A stretch of 64,000 nt of DNA from Bacteroidetes bacterium GWF2_35_48. GTDB taxonomy: Bacteria; Bacteroidota; Bacteroidia; Bacteroidales; GWF2-35-48. The notes beneath the pieces were generated by a model. The model ran no database searches. It was not told the origin of the DNA and saw nothing but the letters and a program-made list of their open reading frames with translations. Shown one piece after another: positions 42,961-50,149 of the stretch. Both the position numbers and the translations under genes were made by a program. The stretch spans positions 24,104-88,103 of the forward strand of contig MEOG01000081.1 of assembly GCA_001769125.1 (NCBI GenBank), written 5' to 3'. Position 1 is the first letter of the stretch. Each line of letters begins with the position of its first letter.

Positions 42961-45222
42961 ATGAAAGTAACAATATTCCAAAACTTCACTCAGGTCATTG
43001 CACAACAGGAAATCTCTGACGTGCTCGACCAGATAAAATCGGGGAAATTCAGCAAACAGGTTGCCACCCTTCAAAAGTTGGTAAAATCCGGCAACCTCGA
43101 TGAATACAATGAAAAGAAAAAATCCCTGCTTGCCTTCACTCCATGCGGTACTTTTATTGGTGGCCGTAAACCGCAATATTTCAAAGAATATTCCGGGCTG
43201 GTTATTCTCGATTTTGACAAGCTCACAGAAAATCATCTGCAGCTAATCACCGAGAAAGCCCCGAAAATTCCTTATACATTATCTCTTTTCAAAAGCCCTT
43301 CCGGCAACGGTTGCAAAATTCTTATCCCCATAGCCCCGCCTCTTCAAGAAAATTTTCTTCCCCATAGCCCCTCCCTTCAGGGAGGGGATCAAGGGGAGGG
43401 AAAATTACGCCAGTTCCATCTCCAAGCCTTCAACCAGGTTCGCGTCTACTATGAAAAAGCCTTGTCCCTGCAAGTAGATCCTTCTGGCAAGGATCTCACC
43501 CGGCTCTGTTTTTTTTCTTCTGATCCGGATTTATATTATAATCCCTCTGCCGAAATTTTCCCCATTTCCGCCAACAGTAGAGACGTGGTACCACCGCGTC
43601 TTTCAAAAAGTACAGACGTGCCACCGGCGCGTCTCTCTCCCTCAATCCAAAATCAAATCGAATCAATCATCCAGCAGCTTGAATACCACCACATCGACAT
43701 CACCACACCCTACGACAACTGGCTAAAACTCTGCTTCGCCCTGATTGATGGCGCAGGTATCAATGCCCGTGATTATTTCCATCGCATCAGCCGTATTAAT
43801 CCGGAATACGATTACAACAAATGCGAAAAACAATTCGACCAATGCCAAAAAAGCAACAATTCTGGAATAACTATCAAAACTTTCTTCGACTTCGCCAAAG
43901 ACCACGGCATTACCTGTAAAGACGCCCTATCAGGGCGTCTTACACAAAAAAAACACCCCCATAACACCGCTCTTACACCCAGTACAGACGCCCTATCAGG
44001 GCGTCTCATTCCCCCCGAACCCCAAAACGAAATCACCGGACAAACCCGTAAAGACGACCCACCGGGGCGTCTCCGCAAGGGCGAAAACCGCACCAACAAA
44101 TTCCACCTAGTCCGCGACTACCTTGCAGAACACTACGACATCCGCTACAACATCGTTTCAACAAACTTTGAATACAGGGTAAAAGGGGAAGAAGAATTTC
44201 AGCCAATGAACGAGAATAACATTTTTATAAATATGTGTTTAGATGGTCTGTTTATTTCTATCAATAATCTCATGGCATTCCTTAAATCCGATTTTGTCCC
44301 CCGTTACAATCCATTTACACAGTATTTCGAATCCCTGCCTCCCTGGGATGGCAAAACCGATCACATCAAAAGGCTGTGTGAATTTGTTATACTAAAAGCC
44401 GATTTATGGGATAGGTTCGATAAGCACTTCAAGAAATGGCTGGTTCGAGTGGTAAAATGTGCTTTGGTTGATTCTTATTTCAACAAACAGGCATTTATCC
44501 TGGTGCACGACAAACAAAATTCCGGAAAATCTACTTTCTGCCGTTTCCTTTGCCCTCCGGCACTCTCAAATCATATTGCCGAAAATCTCAGTATTGATAA
44601 AGATTCAAGGATTCTGCTTACAACAAACCTGTTGATCAATCTTGATGAACTTTCCACATTATCAAAAGTTGAAATCAATTCACTTAAATCCCTGTTTTCA
44701 AAAGACAAAATTAACGACCGCCTGCCTTACGACCGGAAAAACTCAATCATTCCACGTCGTGCATCTTTTATCGGTTCCACCAATCAGGCAGAATTTTTAA
44801 ATGATATATCAGGCAGTGTCAGGTGGCTATGTTTTGTAATTGATTCAATTGACTGGTCCTACAAGCAGAAAGTTAATATTGATGAAGTCTGGGCGCAGGC
44901 TTATGCGCTCATTAAATCCGGCTTCGAATGCGATTTAACACCGGAAGAGATAAAAGAAAACGACGAATACAACAAACAATTCCAAATCACTACTTCTGAA
45001 TATGAATTAATTCACAAATACTTTTCACCGGCAACAAAGGAAAGTCACGATGATTTTATGTCAGCAACAGACATTTTGTTGTATTTAGCTGAGCAAACAA
45101 ACGGCAAAGTAAAACTCAATACAAACAATGTCGGAAAAGCACTCAAAATGCTGTCTTTTGCCAGGGAGAAAAAATACCCGGAAAAAAGTTATGCATATTA
45201 CGTTTTCAAAAAAATTGTTTAA
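42961..45222 (+). CDS. BT4734-like / VirE-type primase-helicase of a mobile element
   Basis: A 753-residue protein. The N-terminal BT4734-like domain (about 1-200) has LLAFTPCGTFIGGRKPQYFKEYSGLVILDFDKL and SLFKSPSGNGCKILIPIA. A PriCT-like middle segment (about 230-320, LEYHHIDITTPYDNWLKLCFALIDG) follows. The C-terminal virulence-associated E domain (about 380-750) has Walker A S521-G-K-S-T, LLINLDELSTLSKVE and FIGSTNQAEFLND. Such proteins are primase-helicases of Bacteroidota elements. Two linkers are expanded: around residue 125-140 (a CCCTCCCTTC-type repeat) and between about 205 and 375, where five REP-like palindromes are read as peptides like DALSGRL and DVPPARL. The frame stays open throughout, so the inserts were tolerated or selected to be in frame. 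Confidence 0.88.
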   Translation: MKVTIFQNFTQVIAQQEISDVLDQIKSGKFSKQVATLQKLVKSGNLDEYNEKKKSLLAFTPCGTFIGGRKPQYFKEYSGLVILDFDKLTENHLQLITEKAPKIPYTLSLFKSPSGNGCKILIPIAPPLQENFLPHSPSLQGGDQGEGKLRQFHLQAFNQVRVYYEKALSLQVDPSGKDLTRLCFFSSDPDLYYNPSAEIFPISANSRDVVPPRLSKSTDVPPARLSPSIQNQIESIIQQLEYHHIDITTPYDNWLKLCFALIDGAGINARDYFHRISRINPEYDYNKCEKQFDQCQKSNNSGITIKTFFDFAKDHGITCKDALSGRLTQKKHPHNTALTPSTDALSGRLIPPEPQNEITGQTRKDDPPGRLRKGENRTNKFHLVRDYLAEHYDIRYNIVSTNFEYRVKGEEEFQPMNENNIFINMCLDGLFISINNLMAFLKSDFVPRYNPFTQYFESLPPWDGKTDHIKRLCEFVILKADLWDRFDKHFKKWLVRVVKCALVDSYFNKQAFILVHDKQNSGKSTFCRFLCPPALSNHIAENLSIDKDSRILLTTNLLINLDELSTLSKVEINSLKSLFSKDKINDRLPYDRKNSIIPRRASFIGSTNQAEFLNDISGSVRWLCFVIDSIDWSYKQKVNIDEVWAQAYALIKSGFECDLTPEEIKENDEYNKQFQITTSEYELIHKYFSPATKESHDDFMSATDILLYLAEQTNGKVKLNTNNVGKALKMLSFAREKKYPEKSYAYYVFKKIV
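43325..43405 (+). repeat. CCCCATAGCCCC direct repeat read in frame
   Basis: Within the VirE gene, CCCCATAGCCCC occurs twice, about 40 bases apart, the second followed by CTCCCTTCAGGGAGGGG. Translated as PIAPPLQENF and PHSPSLQGGDQGEG, they form an insertion between the BT4734-like strands. Confidence 0.55.
43577..44074. repeat. five REP-like palindromes inserted in the VirE coding sequence
   Basis: Palindromic units of AGACG...CGTCT occur at 43577-43604, 43611-43636, 43916-43943, 43983-44009 and 44048-44074. The third and fourth share AGACGCCCT-ATC-AGGGCGTCT exactly. They are read in frame as DVVPPRL, DVPPARL, DALSGRL, DALSGRL and DDPPGRL. They lie only in the linkers around the PriCT-like segment and match the intergenic units at 42526 and, less closely, 42915. 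Confidence 0.8.
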
Positions 45223-45233
45223 AATGCCAAAAC

Positions 45234-45458
45234 ACCTTACCTCCTTTCCCCCTCTCTTGTCAAACCGAGCGTAGTCGAGGGTTCCAGAAGGGGAAACGTT
45301 CTTATTTTATCTTTTCCCCTTCCTTTCCCTTCCTTTCCCCCTAACCGGTCCCTGAGGCTCTCGAAGTGTCGTTTTAGGGGAAAGGGGAAACCATTGATTT
45401 TACCTATCCCCTCATTTCCTTGCCTGTAAAATAGGGCAAGGGGAAAGGAGTGTAAGGT
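45234..45458. repeat. large nested inverted repeat after the primase gene
   Basis: The outer arms are ACCTTAC-CTCCTTTCCCC (45234-45251) and GGGGAAAGGAGTGTAAGGT (45440-45458), differing by a two-base gap. Inner arms are CCTTTCCCCCTAA and TTAGGGGAAAGG near 45345 and 45373. Pyrimidine-rich and purine-rich halves alternate. A dispersed element containing CTGAGGCTCTCGAAG lies in the middle. It fills most of the 440-base gap and could mark the end of the mobile element. Confidence 0.6.
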
Positions 45459-45629
45459 TAAAATGCGTTTTTAAAGAATTTTTATTTTTTTTCAAATTTC
45501 GAATAAATATTAGCTTCCATCTTTTTCTTTCAGGCAGCTTGTTTTTCATAATTTAATGGAATTTAAAATATAAATATTTCCCCTTTTGCTGTTTTGCTTT
45601 AAAATTCATGTTTTTCCTTAAAATTATAG

Positions 45630-45637
45630 TATTTTTG
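45630..45637 (+). promoter_or_regulatory. -7 box of the type I restriction operon
   Basis: TATTTTTG fits TAnnTTTG, 28 bases before the hsdM start. No clear -33 box. Confidence 0.4.
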
Positions 45638-45665
45638 GTACGTAATAACAATAAATTCAGTTAAA

Positions 45666-47246
45666 ATGGAAGTTCGCGCAGATATTGACTTTGAAAAAGA
45701 ACTCTGGCAGGCAGCTAATGAGCTTCGGGGTGCTGTTTCCGAAAATCAATATAAAGATTATGTTCTTTCGCTTTTGTTCTTGAAACACCTTTCTGAAAGG
45801 TATGAAATGCGCAGGGATGAACTGAAAAAACTCACCAAGGATAAAAAAAGTCCTTACTTTTCAGTTTCCGAAGCTGCGGCAAATGTAGTACTTGAAGATC
45901 CCGACGAATATATAACAGCCAATACTTATATTTTGCCTCATGAAGCTACTTGGGAATATTTGCGGGCTAATGCAGAGCAGGATGATATTAAAGTCCGGGT
46001 AGATAATGCTTTTCAGTTAGTTGAATCAGCAATTGAAAAATTTCGCCCCGATCTCAAAGGTGTTTTGCCTCCTATTTTTGTTAAAAGTCAGCTCACACCA
46101 AGGCAAACAGCAGGTTTAATAAATCTGTTTTCAAATCCTAAATTTTCTGAAAAAGAAAATCCCGAAAGTGATATTCTTGGCAGAATTTACGAATATTACA
46201 TTGGCCGCTTTGCAATGGCCGAAGGCTCCGGCGCAGGACAATTCTTTACACCCGGTTCTATTGTCCGTTTACTGGTTGAAATGCTCGAACCCTATAAAGG
46301 AAGAATATTTGACCCGGCTTGTGGCAGTGGCGGTATGTTTGTTCAGTCTCTTAAATTTATTAAAGCGCATGGCGGTGATAAATCAGATATTTCCATTTAT
46401 GGGCAGGAACGCTACGAAGGTACGCTCAGGCTTTGTAAAATGAATCTTCTGCTGCGCAATCTGTCTTTTGATGTTCGCCTGGGTGATTCCCTTCTGGATG
46501 ATAAATTTTCCGATTTAAATGCCGATTTTGTAATTGCAAATCCGCCTTTCAATGTTTCATTGTGGCATTCCGATATGCTCTCAGATAACGATCCTCGTTT
46601 ACTGGGTCCTAAAGATGATTTCACTACCGAGGGCAACGCCAATTATATGTGGATTCAGACATTCTGGAACCATTTGAGCGACAAAGGAACTGCTGGTTTT
46701 GTTCTGGCTAATGGAGCAATGACATCAAACAACAGGGGCGAGAAAAGCGTCAGGCAACACATGATCGAAAACAATATGTTTGATTGCATTGTGCGTATGC
46801 CTGATAGATTGTTTCTCACTACAGGTATTCCGGCAGCCTTATTTTTCCTGAGTAAAAACAGGGACGGCAAAGATGGCATTCACCGCAAACGCACAAATGA
46901 AATACTCTTTATTGATGCAAGTAAATTAGGCGAAATGGCCAGCCGCAAACTTCGTGTTTTTTCCGATGCCGATGTTTCACGTATTGCTGAGACCTATCAT
47001 TCCTGGCGTAATAAAAATGGCAAATACGAAGATATTCCCGGTTTCTGTAAGTCAGCAACTCTCAATGATGTGAAAGTGCAGGATTACAAGCTCACACCCG
47101 GCATTTATGTTGGTTCAGAGGCTGTAGAAGATGATGGGATTCCATTTGAAGAAAAGATGCTGGCATTAAAAGAACAGCTTTTTCAGCAGTTCGAAAAATC
47201 AAACGATTTACAAAAAACAATTATTGATAATTTAAAAGAGTTTTAA
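45666..47246 (+). CDS. hsdM: type I restriction-modification DNA methyltransferase (HsdM)
   Basis: A 526-residue N6-adenine methyltransferase subunit. The N-terminal helical domain has LWQAANELRGAVSENQYKDYVLSLLFLKHLSE. SAM-binding motif I is D216-P-A-C-G-S-G-G and the catalytic motif IV is N292-P-P-F. The typical spans GAGQFFTPGSIVRLLVEML and LANGAMTSNNRGEKSVRQHMIENN are present, with the C-terminal FEEKMLALKEQLFQQFEKS contacting HsdS. Full family length, no damage. It methylates the sequence defined by HsdS and forms the core of the M2S and R2M2S complexes. hsdS and hsdR lie unusually far downstream, separated by other genes on the same strand. Confidence 0.95.
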   Translation: MEVRADIDFEKELWQAANELRGAVSENQYKDYVLSLLFLKHLSERYEMRRDELKKLTKDKKSPYFSVSEAAANVVLEDPDEYITANTYILPHEATWEYLRANAEQDDIKVRVDNAFQLVESAIEKFRPDLKGVLPPIFVKSQLTPRQTAGLINLFSNPKFSEKENPESDILGRIYEYYIGRFAMAEGSGAGQFFTPGSIVRLLVEMLEPYKGRIFDPACGSGGMFVQSLKFIKAHGGDKSDISIYGQERYEGTLRLCKMNLLLRNLSFDVRLGDSLLDDKFSDLNADFVIANPPFNVSLWHSDMLSDNDPRLLGPKDDFTTEGNANYMWIQTFWNHLSDKGTAGFVLANGAMTSNNRGEKSVRQHMIENNMFDCIVRMPDRLFLTTGIPAALFFLSKNRDGKDGIHRKRTNEILFIDASKLGEMASRKLRVFSDADVSRIAETYHSWRNKNGKYEDIPGFCKSATLNDVKVQDYKLTPGIYVGSEAVEDDGIPFEEKMLALKEQLFQQFEKSNDLQKTIIDNLKEF

Positions 47247-47256
47247 CTCTTTACCA

Positions 47257-47829
47257 ATGAAAGAAACAATCAAGCCAATATCAATCGAAATAAAAGGCAA
47301 AACACTTGAAAGCGCCTATTCTGTTTATATTGTAGTTGTTTATTACGGAAGTAAAAAATATTTCTATATTGGTCAAACAGGCGACACTAAGGCAATATCA
47401 GCCCGTTCACCTTTTTACAGGATTTCAGCACATTTATCATATTATGCAAAGTCCTCGCAAAATCAGATTTTTGAAGGAATGGCTGATTTATTGGGAAAAA
47501 CTTATTCCGATCGTGAATCAATGGAAAATATTTTAAAAGAATCAACGATTCAGATTCATTCATTTCCAGTGATTGCATTTAGCTATAAAACAAAAGAAGC
47601 AAACGATTTAGACACGCATCACAATCACCGTAAAATTGTTCTAAAAATTGAAAAAGCTGCCATAAAATGGCTTGCAAAGCATAAAAAAGAGCATTTTATC
47701 CTAAATAAAAACTATAATAAGATTCCTCAGAACTGTGTTGATGTTCTAAGTGAGGATTCACATTTTATTCAGATCACGCAGTTTTTACAGAAATTAATAG
47801 ATTCTGAAAATCCTTTGGAAACAAAGTAA
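47257..47829 (+). CDS. GIY-YIG nuclease-like protein
   Basis: A 190-residue protein with a GIY-YIG core. VYIVVVYYG stands in place of GIY, YFYIGQTGD gives YIG, then an arginine-containing helix (ARSPFYRISAHL) follows. The glutamate in LKIEKAAIKWLAKH could be the catalytic metal ligand, followed by the usual N-rich end (LNKNYNKIPQN). It probably cuts DNA or is an inactive derivative. It starts 10 bases after the hsdM stop and so belongs to the restriction operon, where GIY-YIG genes are uncommon. Confidence 0.7.
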   Translation: MKETIKPISIEIKGKTLESAYSVYIVVVYYGSKKYFYIGQTGDTKAISARSPFYRISAHLSYYAKSSQNQIFEGMADLLGKTYSDRESMENILKESTIQIHSFPVIAFSYKTKEANDLDTHHNHRKIVLKIEKAAIKWLAKHKKEHFILNKNYNKIPQNCVDVLSEDSHFIQITQFLQKLIDSENPLETK

Positions 47830-47868
47830 ATCAGACCATTTATGAAACAAATTAAAACAAATAAAATC

Positions 47869-48286
47869 TTTAAGGTTCCAAATTGGCACCTTAAACAATA
47901 TTTTCTAAATAAAGCGCAGATAATCTTATTTAACTTTTATGATCGCAAAATGCGATATTAAAATAAAACTTAAAATTTATGCCATCCAAGCTGGTGAAAA
48001 CAGACAAACAGGAAATTGAAACCCGGATTTTTACAATCAGGGGTATTCAGGTAATGCTGGATAGTCATTTGGCAGAACTCTATTCAGTAGAAACAAAACA
48101 AATCAACAGGGCTGTAAAAAGGAATTCTTACAGGTTTCCAAAAGAATTTATGTTTCAGTTAACGGCTGTCGAATGGGAAAACTTGAGGTTGCAAATTGTC
48201 ACCTCAAGTTCGGATGATTCTTTAAGGTTCCAAAATGGCACCTTAGAAAAAGATTCCTCTTTAGGGTTCCAGAATGGTACCTTAAA
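47869..48286. repeat. 27-bp palindrome, one upstream and three within the ORF6N gene
   Basis: A 27-base near-palindrome of the form TTTAAGGTTCC...GGCACCTTAAA lies at 47869-47895, 83 bases before the ORF6N start. Three relatives lie inside the gene at 48182-48208, 48221-48247 and 48260-48286, exactly 39 bases apart, encoding a 13-residue tandem repeat (LRLQIVTSS, LRFQNGTLE, LGFQNGTLN). Confidence 0.8.
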
Positions 48287-48938
48287 CGCTGGTCGTGGCC
48301 AGCACCGTAAATATTTGCCCCATGTCTTCACCGAACAGGGGGTGGCCATGCTTTCAGCCGTACTTCACAGCGAAACGGCCGTTAAAGTAAGCGTTCAGAT
48401 AATGCATGCTTTTGTGGTAATGCGGAAGTTTATTGCTGATAATGCAGTTGTTTTCCAGCGGCTCGATAAAGTAGAACGCAAACAATTGGAAGCCGACGAA
48501 AAATTTGAACGTGTTTTCCGGGCTCTCGAAAGCAACGACACCAAAAAGGAGAAAGGTATTTTCTTTGACGGCCAGGTATTTGATGCTTACACTTTCATTG
48601 CTGATATTGTCCGCAAAGCAAAAAGGTCAATCATTCTCATTGACAACTACATTGATGATACGGTTCTGACGCTCTTCTCTAAAAGAAAAAAGGGCGTTCA
48701 ATGTACCATTTACACTAAAGCCATTAGCAAGCAGCTTCAGTTGGATGTAAGCAAACACAACACCCAATACGAGCCGGTTTCTGTAAAGGAATTGAAAGAA
48801 GCCCACGACCGCTTTCTGATTATTGATGAAACAGAACTTTATCATATTGGTGCATCACTCAAAGACCTGGGCAAAAAATGGTTTGCTTTTTCTAAAATGG
48901 ATACGGAAGCTTTTGCTTTGTTACAAAAAATAAAATAG
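47979..48938 (+). CDS. ORF6N-domain protein with PLD-like C-terminal region
   Basis: A 319-residue protein. The N-terminal ORF6N DNA-binding domain (about 10-130) shows IFTIRGIQVMLDSHLAELYSVETKQINRAVKRN, RFPKEFMFQLT and YLPHVFTEQGVAMLSAVLHS. Between them a 13-residue repeat occurs three times instead of once. The C-terminal part (about 190-319) has SIILIDNYIDDTVLTLFSKRKKGVQCTIYTK and HDRFLIIDETELYHIGASL. That is a PLD-like H-x-x-F-x-x-x-D pattern often found fused to ORF6N, probably for nucleic-acid binding. Such genes are common in Bacteroidota type I restriction loci, function unknown. 149 bases separate it from the GIY-YIG gene, including one copy of the palindrome. Confidence 0.85.
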   Translation: MPSKLVKTDKQEIETRIFTIRGIQVMLDSHLAELYSVETKQINRAVKRNSYRFPKEFMFQLTAVEWENLRLQIVTSSSDDSLRFQNGTLEKDSSLGFQNGTLNAGRGQHRKYLPHVFTEQGVAMLSAVLHSETAVKVSVQIMHAFVVMRKFIADNAVVFQRLDKVERKQLEADEKFERVFRALESNDTKKEKGIFFDGQVFDAYTFIADIVRKAKRSIILIDNYIDDTVLTLFSKRKKGVQCTIYTKAISKQLQLDVSKHNTQYEPVSVKELKEAHDRFLIIDETELYHIGASLKDLGKKWFAFSKMDTEAFALLQKIK

Positions 48939-49143
48939 CAACTTGCTTAACATTGTGAATTTTGAAAATTAATTAAAGGATATCGAATAACATTGTAAAA
49001 AGAAAACGAATGACTTTGCAAATGAAATATTTTATGAGAATAAAGCAGATAGAAGAAAAATCGTTCTTCGTTTTCATTTTATAAACAAAACTTCTTTGGT
49101 AAAAATAAAGGAAGTAATTTTACACAATATTAAACTCAATAAA

Positions 49144-50148
49144 ATGGCACGCGCAGACCTATTGATAAAATTAATTAAAGCAGGTACTACAAACGATAAG
49201 GAATTGTTTAAAAAGGTTGCTGAATCAATTATAGCTGAAGAGCGGATAAAAAAGCATTCAATACTTGCTGACGAGCTTGAAAAGGAACTACATAATAATG
49301 CTCCGGTTCTGGCAAATAAAACTATTTTTAATCCTGTAAATGGGAACTCCTCAAATTTATCAATCGAAAATTTTGTTCAGAATTATTCACCTGTAAGAAA
49401 TATTAACGATTTAGTGTTATCTCAGCCAACACAAAAAATATTACAAGAATTTGTACAGGAACACCACAGAGGCGACATATTAAGATCATACAATCTTGAA
49501 CCAAGAAATAGATTACTTTTAGTTGGTGCACCTGGCAATGGTAAAACTTCATTAGCTGAAGCAATCGCAACTTCACTTATTGTACCCTTTTATACTATCC
49601 GTTACGATGGTATTATCGGCAGTTTCTTAGGGGAAACTGCAAACCGTTTGAGAAAATTAATTGATTTTATTAAGACTCAACATTGTGTTTTATTTTTCGA
49701 TGAGTTTGATTCCATCGGGAAAGAAAGAGGCGATATTCATGAGACAGGTGAAATTAAACGTGTGGTAAGTTCTTTATTGATGCAATTAGATAGTTTGCCA
49801 AGTTATGTAATTGTTATTGCTGCAACAAACCATCCAGAGTTACTTGATAAAGCTGTTTGGCGTCGTTTTCAAATCAGGTTGGAGTTGCCCAATCCGTCTT
49901 CTTCAATGGTGGTTGAATGGCTAAGTAAATTTGAAAATAAATGTGGCATAAACTTTCCGGTTTCAAAATCCATTTTAGCAAAGCAATTAGCCGGTTTAAA
50001 TTTTTCCGAAATTGAAGAATTTGGATTAAATGTATTTCGTAAGCATGTTCTTTCATTACCTGATAGCGACATGAAAGGAATTACATCATCCTGTTTAAAA
50101 GAGCTTGCGTTAAAATACAAATTAAAAGCATTAACAAAAAAGAAATAA
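49144..50148 (+). CDS. ietA: AAA ATPase of an IetAS-like defence pair
   Basis: A 334-residue AAA+ ATPase. A helical N-terminal part (ARADLLIKLIKAGTT) is followed by Walker A G128-A-P-G-N-G-K134-T, the pore-type strand YDGIIGSFLGET, Walker B F-F-D186-E-F-D, sensor 1 in IVIAATNHPELLD and an arginine finger region WRRF. The next gene, two bases on, encodes a subtilisin-like protease. This order and these families match IetAS, a two-gene antiphage or plasmid-stability system. The ATPase presumably remodels or delivers substrates to the protease. Start set at 49144; the longer frame begins at TTG. The 205-base gap before it holds nothing recognised. Confidence 0.82.
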   Translation: MARADLLIKLIKAGTTNDKELFKKVAESIIAEERIKKHSILADELEKELHNNAPVLANKTIFNPVNGNSSNLSIENFVQNYSPVRNINDLVLSQPTQKILQEFVQEHHRGDILRSYNLEPRNRLLLVGAPGNGKTSLAEAIATSLIVPFYTIRYDGIIGSFLGETANRLRKLIDFIKTQHCVLFFDEFDSIGKERGDIHETGEIKRVVSSLLMQLDSLPSYVIVIAATNHPELLDKAVWRRFQIRLELPNPSSSMVVEWLSKFENKCGINFPVSKSILAKQLAGLNFSEIEEFGLNVFRKHVLSLPDSDMKGITSSCLKELALKYKLKALTKKK

Positions 50149-50149
50149 C

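Noticed and set aside
40986..45222. Complete integrative element running from the integrase at 10088 to the VirE gene
   Set aside because: Thirty kilobases of unrelated operons lie between them and no matching attachment sites were found, so a single element cannot be supported.
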